64,000 bases of DNA from Bacteroides sp. ET71 (GTDB lineage: Bacteria > Bacteroidota > Bacteroidia > Bacteroidales > Bacteroidaceae): the NCBI RefSeq assembly GCF_023336905.1, contig NZ_JAMBLS010000002.1, positions 124,001-188,000 of the forward strand, read 5' to 3'. Made by a program: the position numbers and the translations under genes. Under the pieces are notes generated by a model. It was not told where the DNA came from and did not search any database. It worked only from the letters and a program-made list of their open reading frames with translations. Shown piece by piece: positions 1 through 8,860 of this stretch (positions are counted from its first letter, which is position 1; each line of letters begins with the position of its first letter).

Positions 1-2087
1 CTGATTGTTTTTCCCAGGAAAGGAGAATCCTCATCGATACGGAACTGACGCAGGATTGTTTCACTTTTTTCCACTACATCATTATCCATTACACTAGCCT
101 GATCCATAGCCTTCCCAAAGACATTTAATTCAGCATCTGTAGCTATTACCTGAATTTTATCTTCCGGGAAAAGACGAACAGAAGCCCCCGGAATATTAAT
201 ACGCTTCTTGCCTCGCAATATAGACACCACATGAACACCATATTGCTTGCCGAGATTCAAATCGGCCAATGTCTTACCAGCCCACAAAGACTCGCCAGGA
301 ATCACATAATCAGCCAAATGCAGATCTTTTGACAATAAGCGACCTGCATATTGAGGTTTCTTCTCTCCCAAATATTCTGCCTGAATATCACGAGAACGCA
401 AGTTCTGGAAAAAACGACGTTCGATAAGGATAGATTGCCTCTTCAACTGGCGAGATAGTATCATCAGCACAACCAACAAAAAAGCGATGCCCAAAACCAG
501 ACCGACCGAGACCTGGAAAAGCCCGGAGATGACAAACATCAGGAAGCCAACGGCCAGCAGTACACGCAGCACGATGGTGGCCACCAGCGGCGCGCGGTTA
601 CTCCGATCTGCTTTCCACAGCGTGGCAAATTCCACCGAGTGGTTCTTCTTAATCATAATGGCCCGCAAGAATGGTGACAAGCACAAGATGATTAGCACAG
701 CAGCAAGCAGCGAACCCCAAATGCCCGGCAAACTCTCACGGCACAAAGGCACCAGAAAGCGGAAAGCCAAAGCTACCACAGCCACACACACAATGGAGTA
801 AACAAGCGTGATGCGTAGTAATGCCACAATCAGTTTTTTCCACAAACTCTCATGATTAACCGTATGTGAACCTGAAGCGTAACGTGACAAAAAATTCCTC
901 CAACGTTCTGGCAAATGAGCATCAACATAATTAGAAGCAGGTTCGGCAAAACGAATCATATAAGGGGTCAAAAAAGTAGTAATCACGGATACAGCTACCA
1001 CGATTGGATAGAGGAACTGCCCAGTTACGTGCAAGGACACGCCTAAAGAGGCAATGATAAAAGCAAATTCACCAATCTGAGTCAAGCTGAAACCACACTG
1101 CATGGCTGTTTTCAATGGCTGACCGGCTAACAGGACACCCAACGTGCCAAACAATGCCTGCCCCATGATGACTGCCAACGTTATGACCAAGATAGGCACG
1201 GCATAATCCGCAATCATTGACGGGTCTACCATCATACCTACGGAAACAAAGAAAATGGCACCAAACAAATCTTTGACCGGCATTACCAAACGTTCAATAC
1301 GTTCCGCATCAATCGTTTCGGCCAGAATAGACCCCATGATAAAAGCACCAAAGGCTGCCGAGAAACCTGTTTTTGCTGCCAATACGACCATGCCAAAACA
1401 TAAAGCCAATGCTACGATAAGCAAGGTTTCGTCGCTCATCAGTTTACGGCATTTTCTCAAGAAAAGAGGGATAACATAAATTCCTACTACGAACCACAAT
1501 ATAAGGAAGAACAACAGTTTAGCTACGCTTTCCAACATTTGCGTTCCTTCGAAGTTATGACGCACAGCCATGGTAGACAACATCACCATGAGGACGATGG
1601 CCAAAATATCTTCCAGAATCAATATGCTAAGCACCAAACTGGTAAATTGCTTTTTGCGTAAGCCCAAGTCGTCGAACGCTTTATAAATAATGGTTGTGGA
1701 CGACATGGCTATCATGCCACCCAAAAACAAGCTGTCCATCTGGCTCCATCCGAAAGCAGAGCCGACCCCTATTCCCAACATTATCATGCAAAAGATAACG
1801 GTACATGCAGCTATCACTGCCGGACCGCCGACCTTGACTATTTTTTTAAAGCTGAACTCCAGTCCAAGGGCAAACAAAAGGAAGATGACGCCGATGTCTG
1901 CCCAGACCTTCACGCTGGCCTGTTCCATCACCGAGGGAGTGAAAGGCATGTGCGGGCTGGCCAGAAAACCGGCTACAACGTAGCCCAATACTAACGGTTG
2001 TTTCAGCTTTTTAAACACCAAGGTCATAATGCCTGCACAAATCAAAATAAGTGCAAGATCGGATATAAGAGGGGCTAAATCTGACAT
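1..2087 (-). CDS. Kef-type cation/proton antiporter with RCK/TrkA_C domain (3' end outside window)
   Basis: Reading from the ATG at 2087 down to base 1 gives about 695 codons without a stop, so the C-terminus lies outside the window. Residues about 1-390 form a CPA2-type Na+/H+ exchanger core of some twelve hydrophobic segments, with motifs such as LILEDILAI and SLTQIGEFAFI typical of Kef/GerN antiporters. A second hydrophobic block (about 420-545) follows, then a cytoplasmic RCK_C (TrkA_C) domain around IPGESLWAGKTLADLNL and the beginning of another (DEDSPFLGKT). The protein should exchange K+ or Na+ for H+ across the inner membrane, with the RCK domain gating by ligand. The ion is not predictable from sequence. 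A -7 box lies just upstream. Confidence 0.9.
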   Translation of the reverse strand, partial: MSDLAPLISDLALILICAGIMTLVFKKLKQPLVLGYVVAGFLASPHMPFTPSVMEQASVKVWADIGVIFLLFALGLEFSFKKIVKVGGPAVIAACTVIFCMIMLGIGVGSAFGWSQMDSLFLGGMIAMSSTTIIYKAFDDLGLRKKQFTSLVLSILILEDILAIVLMVMLSTMAVRHNFEGTQMLESVAKLLFFLILWFVVGIYVIPLFLRKCRKLMSDETLLIVALALCFGMVVLAAKTGFSAAFGAFIMGSILAETIDAERIERLVMPVKDLFGAIFFVSVGMMVDPSMIADYAVPILVITLAVIMGQALFGTLGVLLAGQPLKTAMQCGFSLTQIGEFAFIIASLGVSLHVTGQFLYPIVVAVSVITTFLTPYMIRFAEPASNYVDAHLPERWRNFLSRYASGSHTVNHESLWKKLIVALLRITLVYSIVCVAVVALAFRFLVPLCRESLPGIWGSLLAAVLIILCLSPFLRAIMIKKNHSVEFATLWKADRSNRAPLVATIVLRVLLAVGFLMFVISGLFQVSVGLVLGIAFLLVVLMILSRQLKRQSILIERRFFQNLRSRDIQAEYLGEKKPQYAGRLLSKDLHLADYVIPGESLWAGKTLADLNLGKQYGVHVVSILRGKKRINIPGASVRLFPEDKIQVIATDAELNVFGKAMDQASVMDNDVVEKSETILRQFRIDEDSPFLGKTI

Positions 2088-2116
2088 AATGTTTCTCTTC
2101 TAAGACTTTCAGACGA

Positions 2117-2124
2117 CAAAGATA
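2117..2124 (-). promoter_or_regulatory. Bacteroides-type -7 box for the antiporter gene
   Basis: The minus strand reads TATCTTTG, an exact TAnnTTTG match. It lies about 30 bp upstream of the antiporter start, so the leader would be roughly 25 nt. No clear -33 element was seen. Confidence 0.7.
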
Positions 2125-2356
2125 CGCAAAAACTCCATATTTTAAGAAAAAAGAAAGAAATATTATCATCTATTCTATCCACCTCACACATCATCCACAC
2201 GCGCATCCTTTTCTGCTCAGTCCGGAAAAACTTTGCAGCCAGGCGAGTCATCCCCCCACCATGTCAGAAAAGACATTGCCCGGGCGAAGTCGCATTTTCT
2301 GTAATCGTGGTCACTGCATCCGTAATTTGTCTACATGCAGAATGGGGCAAAAGTCG

Positions 2357-2364
2357 TATCTTTG
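2357..2364 (+). promoter_or_regulatory. -7 box for the DUF3737/DUF418 pair
   Basis: TATCTTTG matches the TAnnTTTG consensus and sits 35 bp upstream of the ATG at 2399. It falls inside the longer open frame that starts at 2261, which argues that the true start is 2399. The rest of 2088-2356 shows only the opposing antiporter promoter and nothing else recognisable. Confidence 0.65.
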
Positions 2365-2398
2365 CGCCAGAAGAAACAAGATTAAACATTATATAGAT

Positions 2399-3247
2399 AT
2401 GCAACTGATTAAAGACCAAGAATTCGGCGGCGAACGCCCGTTGTTCGCCACTCACGACTTACACCTGGACAACGTTACGATCCTGACCGGCGAATCGGCC
2501 ATCAAAGAGTGCAGCAACATCGTGGCCACCAACTGCCGCTTTGAGGGCAATTATCCGTTCTGGCACGTACACGGTTTCACCATCGACCATTGCTACTTTG
2601 CTGTGGGAGGTCGTTCGGCCTTGTGGTATTCAGACCATTTGGTCATGAAAGATACGGTGATAGACGCTCCGAAGATGTTCCGCGAGATGAACGACATCGA
2701 GATAGAAAATGTACAGATGAATGATGCAGACGAAGTGTTCTGGCGCTGCGACCGCATCCACATCAAGAACCTGAAACTGCACGACGGCACCTACCCGTTC
2801 ATGTTCAGCAACAACATCTACGTGGACGGCCTGGAGAGTGACAGCAAGTACGTCTTCCAGTATGTGAAGAACGTGGAGATTCACAACGCCAAGATAACCA
2901 CCAAAGACGCCTTCTGGGAGGTGGAGAATGTCACTATCTACGACTCCGAGCTGAACGGCGAATACCTGGGCTGGCACTCGAAAAACCTGCGCCTGGTCAA
3001 TTGCCACATCTCCGGTGAACAACCGCTGTGCTATGCCCACGACCTGGTGCTGGAGAACTGTACCTTCGACCCGTCGTGCGACCGTGCCTTCGAGTACAGC
3101 ACCTTGCAGGCCGACATCCGCGGTGCCATCGCCAACATCAAGAACCCCACGTCGGGTCATATCGTGGCAGACAGCATCGGTTCCGTCACTTTAGACGAAA
3201 ATATCAAAGCACCTGCCAATTGCCTCATCGAAGAACGAAACAAGTAA
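2399..3247 (+). CDS. DUF3737 family right-handed beta-helix protein
   Basis: A 282-residue protein from the ATG at 2399 (MQLIKDQEFGGERPLF). It has no signal peptide and is built of about ten short repeats of the form x-N-h-x-h-x-[NDC], for example VTILTGESAIKECSN and VQMNDADEVFWRCD, consistent with a parallel beta-helix. This matches DUF3737, a family of cytoplasmic helix proteins with no established enzyme activity. The open frame extends upstream to 2261, but that part overlaps the -7 box and is unlike the family. The stop is 6 bp before the next gene, so the two are probably cotranscribed. Confidence 0.8.
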   Translation: MQLIKDQEFGGERPLFATHDLHLDNVTILTGESAIKECSNIVATNCRFEGNYPFWHVHGFTIDHCYFAVGGRSALWYSDHLVMKDTVIDAPKMFREMNDIEIENVQMNDADEVFWRCDRIHIKNLKLHDGTYPFMFSNNIYVDGLESDSKYVFQYVKNVEIHNAKITTKDAFWEVENVTIYDSELNGEYLGWHSKNLRLVNCHISGEQPLCYAHDLVLENCTFDPSCDRAFEYSTLQADIRGAIANIKNPTSGHIVADSIGSVTLDENIKAPANCLIEERNK

Positions 3248-3253
3248 CCCGCG

Positions 3254-4485
3254 ATGAAGCATACTGACAACCTTGCCCCCGTAAAGTCTTCCGAGCGATA
3301 CATCATCCTCGACGCTTTACGGGGGTTCGCTTTGCTGGGCATCTGCATGGCCAACTTCCCGGAGTTTTCGCTCTACACGTTTCTGAAAGCTGAAGTGGCA
3401 GCGGCATTTCCGTCTGCCGGCATGGACTCCATAACCCGCTACCTGCTTTACGTGTTTGTAGACGGAAAGTTTTATACGCTTTTCTCACTGCTGTTCGGCA
3501 TCGGTTTTTCCATCATCATCTCCAACGCAGCCCGGAAAGGTGCCAACGGCTTCCGCATCTTCTACCGGCGCATGTTCCTGCTGGCCTGCATCGGCTTTCT
3601 GCATCTGATGTTCATCTGGAGCGGAGACATCCTGATGCTCTACGCCCTGTTGGGGATGCTGCTTCCCTTGTTTCGCCACGCCTCGGACCGGACGTTGCTC
3701 GTGTGGGCTGCCGCCCTGCTTCTCATACCTGTCGGGATAGACTTGGCCTGCGAACTTTGCAGCGTCTACCCTGCACAACCGGTGGTCAGTCTCCAACAAT
3801 ATTATTGTGCCCGATACGGCATCACAAGCGACAACTTCGCCTATTGGCTGCGCGATGCGCAAGACTACCAAGCCGTCTTCCAGTTTCTCATACAAGGAGC
3901 CTTGGTGCGCGTTCAGGAATTTATCGACGGCAACCGTTATTTCAAAGTGATGGGACTCTTCCTCATAGGCTTCTACATCGGTCGCCGGAAGATATATGCT
4001 TCCCTGGAAGAACGCAAAGAATGGCTTCAAGGGTTATGCCGCTACGGCTTGCTCATCGGGCTTCCACTGTCGCTGGTTTATGCCTGGAGTTGCCAGAATG
4101 GCCATCCGTGGGGGCTGACTGTCCACAGCCTGCTCTACCTGGTCAGCGTCTATCCCACAGGCTTTGCCTACGCGGCAGGTCTTTGCCTACTCTACCTCCG
4201 GTGGAAAAAGGGCGCGCTCTGGCAACCGCTTGCTGCCCCCGGCCGCATGGCCTTGACATGCTACATCGGCCAGTCCGTCATCGCATGTTCCTGTTCTACG
4301 GCATCGGCCTGGGATGGGGCGCCGGCATCGGTTTGCTCCAGACAGAAGGCATCGTGCTGGGCGTATACCTCTTCCAGATGCTGTTCTGCCTGGGATGGCT
4401 CAAATTCTTCCGATTCGGGCCTCTGGAGTGGATTTGGCGCATGCTGACGTACGGACGGTGGTTCTCTCCATTTCGTGAAAAATAA
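3254..4485 (+). pseudogene. DUF418 (YeiB-like) membrane protein, frameshifted near its 3' end
   Basis: The first frame runs from ATG 3254 and reads as a DUF418/YeiB inner-membrane protein (LDALRGFALLGICMANFPEF near the start, then about ten hydrophobic helices) as far as LTCYIGQSVI. After about 4282 that frame becomes low-complexity Ser/Ala/Cys sequence ending at 4447. The expected family C-terminus (MFLFYGIGLGWGAG, through to FSPFREK, stop 4483-4485) continues in the next frame. One missing base between 4282 and 4285 explains both. Restored, the protein would be about 410 residues, normal for the family. It could be a true null allele or a sequencing error. DUF418 proteins are implicated in transport but the function is unproven. 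Confidence 0.8.
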
Positions 4486-4561
4486 CAACATATAGAACAA
4501 CAGTTTGTTTAAAACTATCACCCATTTCCTTTACCGCCACAGACAGGCTCCTGCACCACTC

Positions 4562-4643
4562 CTTCTCCTCCGTTAACATATAATAAAAATAGCGGAGGAG
4601 AAGCGAAGGTGTAGCGAAGGTGAAGCGAAGGTATAGCGAAGGT
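4562..4643. repeat. Hairpin plus four tandem 11-bp units
   Basis: An exact 11-bp inverted repeat (CTTCTCCTCCG at 4562-4572 and its complement at 4593-4603) encloses a 20-bp AT-rich spacer. Its right arm runs into four head-to-tail copies of an 11-bp unit, NNAGCGAAGGT, at 4600-4643. The hairpin lacks a T tract. The 11-bp step is half of the 22-bp step seen at other loci in this window. Confidence 0.85.
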
Positions 4644-4904
4644 AAAGCAAATTTTAAGGAAAAATAAAGCCATTTCTTTGAAAGATCAGCACTTAAAAGA
4701 GCCCAGAATACGTCTCAAATGTCCAAATTCATCTACGAGGCTTAAAACAAGTCGAAGGGGCATAGCAAGCGTTTTGCCCCGTTTTTATCGCTACGGAACA
4801 AACATTAAGTAAGCTATTTTCAGCACCTATTTATTACAAATATTTTCACAACACCCAAAGCAAGTACAGATAATGCAGATTCATAAGGGTCTGCTTAAAA
4901 TTCA

Positions 4905-5045
4905 TTGCCACAGCCATCCCGAGCGTTGTTCTTCCCCGACAAACAGGGGAAAGCAAAAGGAGGTCTCGAGGAATCCCACTCAACACATGAGAAGTATCAG
5001 GCAGATGTTTCGACTCCGCTTCGCTCTTCTCAACATGACAGAAAA
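4905..5045. repeat. Candidate interspersed intergenic repeat
   Basis: The segment carries phrases such as GATGTTTCGACTCCGCTTCG and CTTCTCAACATGACAG, of the kind found repeatedly in non-coding spacers of Bacteroides-like genomes. This is recognition, not a search. Open frames through it look non-coding. The remainder of 4486-5295 (4644-4904 and 5046-5295) shows no gene I can support. Confidence 0.4.
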
Positions 5046-5295
5046 ACGATTTTTAAGCGCCAGACTTTAATGAATTATCCGTGAAAATTCCCTTCATCTG
5101 TAGCATCTGCGGTTCAAATGCTCAGACAAAATCCGCTCGTCTGTTCTTTATGTGCAGCTTTACACTTTATATGCACTCTTCCGATAAATTAATTGCCGAT
5201 TTATTTCTTTATTTTGCAAGAAATGCCTTTCTTTGTAGGACTTTACACCCTTATCATCCTTATGGATAAAGGGAAAACAAATTAAACTTACCAAT

Positions 5296-5712
5296 ATGAA
5301 GATTTCGCACATCGAACACCTGGGCATTGCCGTTACGAGCATTGAAGAAGCCCTCCCCTATTACGAAAACGTACTGGGGCTGAAATGTTACAACATTGAA
5401 ACAGTAGAAGACCAAAAAGTCCGGACCGCCTTCCTGAAAGTAGGCGAAGTGAAAATCGAACTCCTCGAACCGACGTCGCCGGAAAGCACCATCGCCAAGT
5501 TCATCGAAAAGAACGGCGGCAAGGGTGGCATGCACCACTTGGCTTTTGCCATTGAAGACGGAGTGGCCAACGCCTTGGCATATGCCGAAGAAAAAGGCGT
5601 ACGCCTTATCGACAAAGCTCCCCGCAAAGGCGCCGAAGGCCTGAACATCGCCTTCCTGCACCCGAAATCGACGCTGGGCGTGCTGACCGAACTCTGCGAG
5701 AAGCCCGAATAA
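5296..5712 (+). CDS. mce: Methylmalonyl-CoA epimerase
   Basis: A 138-residue glyoxalase/VOC-fold enzyme that interconverts (R)- and (S)-methylmalonyl-CoA. The N-terminal HIEHLGIAV supplies the first metal His, the central GGMHHLAF the second, and the second betaalphabetabetabeta repeat ends in ELCEKPE; the length is normal for the family. In succinate-to-propionate fermenters it links methylmalonyl-CoA mutase to the decarboxylase encoded directly downstream. Only 67 bp separate it from the carboxyltransferase gene, so it probably starts the operon. The start ATG follows a short AT-rich leader. Confidence 0.95.
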   Translation: MKISHIEHLGIAVTSIEEALPYYENVLGLKCYNIETVEDQKVRTAFLKVGEVKIELLEPTSPESTIAKFIEKNGGKGGMHHLAFAIEDGVANALAYAEEKGVRLIDKAPRKGAEGLNIAFLHPKSTLGVLTELCEKPE

Positions 5713-5779
5713 ACACGGCTCTCCGCCCGGAGAGTGAATCTACTAAAACAGAAGCAAATCATAAAAACATATATTAAAG

Positions 5780-7333
5780 ATGAGTAATCAACTGGAAAAA
5801 ATAAAAGAACTCATTGACCGCCGCGCGGCAGCACGCCTGGGCGGTGGCGAGAAAGCTATTGCCAAGCAACACGATAAGGGTAAATACACGGCACGCGAAC
5901 GCATAGCCATGTTGCTGGACGAAGGCAGCTTCGAAGAAATGGACATGTTCGTGGAACACCGCTGCACCAACTTCGGCATGGAAAAGAAGCACTATCCCGG
6001 CGACGGCGTAGTGACTGGCTGCGGCACCATCGACGGGCGACTGGTCTATATCTTCGCACAAGACTTCACCGTATCGGCCGGCTCACTGTCCGAGACCATG
6101 TCACTGAAGATTTGCCACATCATGGACAAAGCCATGAAGATGGGGGCACCGGTCATCGGCCTGAACGACTCGGGCGGCGCCCGTATCCAAGAAGGCATCA
6201 ACGCCTTGGCTGGCTATGCCGAAATCTTCCAGCGCAACATCCTGGCTTCGGGCGTCATTCCGCAGATTTCCGGTATCTTCGGACCGTGTGCGGGCGGTGC
6301 CGTTTATTCTCCGGCCTTGACGGACTTCACGCTGATGATGGAAGGCACGTCCTACATGTTCCTGACCGGGCCGAAGGTGGTAAAGACCGTGACCGGCGAG
6401 GACGTGACGCAAGAAAACCTGGGTGGTGCCAGCGTACATTCAAGCAAGTCTGGTGTGACCCACTTTACAGCCTCTACCGAAGAAGACGCCCTCAAGCTCA
6501 TCCGCAAACTGTTGAGCTACATCCCCCAGAACAACCTGGAAGAGCCTCCCTATATAGATTGCACCGACCCCATCGACCGTCTGGAAGATTCGTTGAATGA
6601 AATCATCCCGGACAATCCCAACAAGCCTTACGATATGTATGAAGTCATCGGAGCCATCATCGACAACGGTGAGTTCCTGGAAGTGCAGAAAGACTATGCC
6701 AAGAACATCATCATTGGCTTTGCACGCTTCAACGGCCAGTCGGTGGGCATCGTAGCCAACCAGCCCAAATACCTGGCCGGTGTATTGGACAGCAATGCTT
6801 CGCGCAAGGGTGCCCGCTTTGTCCGCTTCTGCGATGCGTTCAACATCCCCATCGTTTCGCTGGTAGACGTTCCCGGTTTCCTGCCCGGCACAGGCCAGGA
6901 GTACAACGGCGTCATCCTGCACGGTGCCAAGCTGCTGTATGCCTACGGCGAAGCCACCGTGCCCAAGGTAACGGTAACACTGCGCAAGTCCTACGGCGGC
7001 TCGCACATCGTGATGAGTTGTAAGCAACTGCGTGGCGACATGAACTACGCATGGCCCACGGCCGAAATTGCCGTAATGGGTGGAGCCGGTGCCGTAGAAG
7101 TACTCTATGCCCGCGAAGCCAAGGAGCATGAGAACCCTGCCCAGTTCCTGGCCGAAAAGGAAGCCGAATACACCAAGCTGTTCGCCAACCCGTACAATGC
7201 GGCCAAGTATGGCTACATCGACGACGTCATCGAACCGCGCAACACACGTTTCCGCATCATCCGTGCCCTGCAACAGTTGCAGACCAAGAAACTGACGAAC
7301 CCGGCCAAGAAGCACGGTAATATTCCTCTTTAA
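5780..7333 (+). CDS. mmdA: Methylmalonyl-CoA decarboxylase carboxyltransferase subunit (acyl-CoA carboxylase beta type)
   Basis: A 517-residue protein with both crotonase-like carboxyltransferase halves: [19 protein letters not shown] and [14 protein letters not shown] in the N-half, and [15 protein letters not shown] and [13 protein letters not shown] in the C-half. It transfers CO2 from (S)-methylmalonyl-CoA to biotin on the carrier protein. On sequence alone a propionyl-CoA carboxylase beta subunit would look the same. The neighbouring OadG, biotin carrier and OadB genes, with no biotin carboxylase, point to the sodium-pumping decarboxylase. It acts on the cytoplasmic face of the membrane complex. 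Confidence 0.93.
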   Translation: MSNQLEKIKELIDRRAAARLGGGEKAIAKQHDKGKYTARERIAMLLDEGSFEEMDMFVEHRCTNFGMEKKHYPGDGVVTGCGTIDGRLVYIFAQDFTVSAGSLSETMSLKICHIMDKAMKMGAPVIGLNDSGGARIQEGINALAGYAEIFQRNILASGVIPQISGIFGPCAGGAVYSPALTDFTLMMEGTSYMFLTGPKVVKTVTGEDVTQENLGGASVHSSKSGVTHFTASTEEDALKLIRKLLSYIPQNNLEEPPYIDCTDPIDRLEDSLNEIIPDNPNKPYDMYEVIGAIIDNGEFLEVQKDYAKNIIIGFARFNGQSVGIVANQPKYLAGVLDSNASRKGARFVRFCDAFNIPIVSLVDVPGFLPGTGQEYNGVILHGAKLLYAYGEATVPKVTVTLRKSYGGSHIVMSCKQLRGDMNYAWPTAEIAVMGGAGAVEVLYAREAKEHENPAQFLAEKEAEYTKLFANPYNAAKYGYIDDVIEPRNTRFRIIRALQQLQTKKLTNPAKKHGNIPL

Positions 7334-7357
7334 ACAAACTTTAAACAGATGATTACG

Positions 7358-8299
7358 ATGAAAAAGTTTCATACAGGAATATTCTTCTCCCTGCTGCTGA
7401 CGCTGGGGCTTTTCTCTTCGTGCAAACAAGATTCGGAGAGTAAGCTGCTGCTGAACGAGGTGCTGGTGGATAACAAGACTAACTTCCAGGACGACTACGG
7501 CGTGCACAGCGCATGGATTGAGATATTCAACAAATCGTACGGCACGGCCGACCTGGCCGGATGCTACCTGAAGCACAGCAGCCAGGCGGGCGACACGGCC
7601 GTGTACTTCATCCCCAAAGGGGACGTGCAGACCAAAGTGGCCCCGCGCCAACACGCGCTGTTCTGGGCTGACAACAAGCCCAACCGGGGCACATTCCACA
7701 CCAACTTCCTGCTGGAAGCTGACAAGGAGAACTGGATTGGCCTATACGACTCGGGCCGCAAGCTGCTGGACCAGATTACCATCCCGGCCGGACTGCTGAA
7801 AGCGGACTATTCGTATGCCCGCGTAGACGATGCGGCTGCCGAATGGGAAGTGAAAGACGAATCTCCTGAGAAGTATGTGACGCCCAGCACCAACAACAAG
7901 ACGCTGGACAAGAATGTGAAGATGGAGAAGTTCCAACTACACGACAGCGTGGGCATCGGCATGTCGGTCACGGCCATGCTCGTAGTGTTTGTGGGGCTTA
8001 TCCTGCTGTACATCTCCTTCAAATTCATCGGCAAGGCATCGGTGCGGCTGCGCACGACGCGTGCCATGAAGGCCAAAGGCATCACCGACCGCGAGGTGGC
8101 CAAGGAGAAAATGCTGGGACATGCGCCGGGCGAAGTGTATGCAGCCATCGCCATGGCTTTGCACGAGATGCAGAGCGACGTGCATGACGTAGAGGAGACG
8201 GTGCTCACCATCACCCGCGTCAAGCGGAGCTACTCGCCGTGGAGTTCGAAGATCTACACGCTGCGTGAGACACCGCAACATACACCGCATAAGAAATAA
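7358..8299 (+). CDS. Lamin-tail-domain lipoprotein fused to OadG-type decarboxylase gamma subunit
   Basis: A 313-residue protein (start at the ATG 7358; another in-frame ATG lies at 7349). A signal peptide ends in the lipobox-like LFSSC. A lamin-tail-like beta domain follows (LLLNEVLVDNKTNF, AWIEIFNKSYGTADLAG, ending near residue 180), then a membrane helix (about 200-225) and an OadG-like cytoplasmic tail (IGKASVRLRTT and beyond). OadG normally anchors and assembles the sodium-pumping decarboxylase and is about 80-100 residues. The added periplasmic lamin-tail part is the odd feature. It lies 15 bp after mmdA, in the position expected of the gamma subunit. Confidence 0.85.
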   Translation: MKKFHTGIFFSLLLTLGLFSSCKQDSESKLLLNEVLVDNKTNFQDDYGVHSAWIEIFNKSYGTADLAGCYLKHSSQAGDTAVYFIPKGDVQTKVAPRQHALFWADNKPNRGTFHTNFLLEADKENWIGLYDSGRKLLDQITIPAGLLKADYSYARVDDAAAEWEVKDESPEKYVTPSTNNKTLDKNVKMEKFQLHDSVGIGMSVTAMLVVFVGLILLYISFKFIGKASVRLRTTRAMKAKGITDREVAKEKMLGHAPGEVYAAIAMALHEMQSDVHDVEETVLTITRVKRSYSPWSSKIYTLRETPQHTPHKK

Positions 8300-8310
8300 A
8301 AAAAGAGACA

Positions 8311-8382
8311 AGTTGACGAGTTGACGAGTTGACAAGTTGACGAGGGAACGAGTCAATCAGGATACGGGTCGACGGGTCTCGA
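8311..8382 (+). repeat. 8-bp tandem repeat between the gamma-subunit and biotin-carrier genes
   Basis: About nine head-to-tail 8-bp units: four copies of AGTTGAC[GA], then progressively degenerate copies (AGGGAACG, AGTCAATC, AGGATACG, GGTCGACG, GGTCTCGA). They lie within the 118-bp gap inside the operon, so they are presumably transcribed. Such arrays can expand or contract by slippage. Confidence 0.85.
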
Positions 8383-8417
8383 CAAGGGTAAACAACTTAT
8401 TAAACAGATAGCTAACA

Positions 8418-8858
8418 ATGAAAGAGTATAAATACAAAATCAACGGCAATGTGTACAAGGTGACCGTTGGAAACGTAGAGGGGAACATTGCCGAAGTAGA
8501 AGTGAACGGCACCCGTTACAAGGTAGAGATGGAGAAGGCTCCGGAACCGAAGCCGGTGGTTGTGAAACCCGTGGTGCGCCAGGCGGCCACCACACCGGCG
8601 CCACAGGCCACGCAGGTGTCGAAGCCGGCGGCTGCGTCGGCGGGTAAGTCGGGCGTGAAATCACCGCTGCCGGGCGTCATCCTGGAAATCAAGGTAAACG
8701 TGGGCGACGAGGTGAAGAAGGGCCAAACGGTGGTCATCCTGGAGGCCATGAAGATGGAGAACAGCATCAACGCCGACCGCGACGGCAAAGTGTCGGCCAT
8801 CAATGTCAAGCAGGGCGACTCCGTGCTTGAAGGTACTGACCTTGTAATCCTTGAATAG
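8418..8858 (+). CDS. mmdC: Biotin carboxyl carrier protein of the decarboxylase
   Basis: A 146-residue protein with a short N-terminal beta region, an Ala/Pro/Lys linker (about 55-80) and a C-terminal biotinyl domain. The motif EAMKMENSI supplies the biotinylated lysine of the AMKM signature. It shuttles the carboxyl group from the carboxyltransferase to the membrane beta subunit. It lies 3 bp before the OadB gene, so translation of the two is probably coupled. The length and Pro/Ala linker are typical of Na+-decarboxylase carriers. Confidence 0.95.
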   Translation: MKEYKYKINGNVYKVTVGNVEGNIAEVEVNGTRYKVEMEKAPEPKPVVVKPVVRQAATTPAPQATQVSKPAAASAGKSGVKSPLPGVILEIKVNVGDEVKKGQTVVILEAMKMENSINADRDGKVSAINVKQGDSVLEGTDLVILE

Positions 8859-8860
8859 TT

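Noticed and set aside
4873-5269. Two short plus-strand frames
   Set aside because: They cross a probable interspersed repeat and AT-rich spacer without coding character.
5780-7333. Propionyl-CoA carboxylase beta subunit
   Set aside because: The sodium-pump gamma and beta genes follow and no biotin carboxylase gene is adjacent, so decarboxylase is the better call.
6440-7699. 419-codon frame opposite mmdA and the gamma subunit
   Set aside because: It overlaps certain genes and has no family resemblance.
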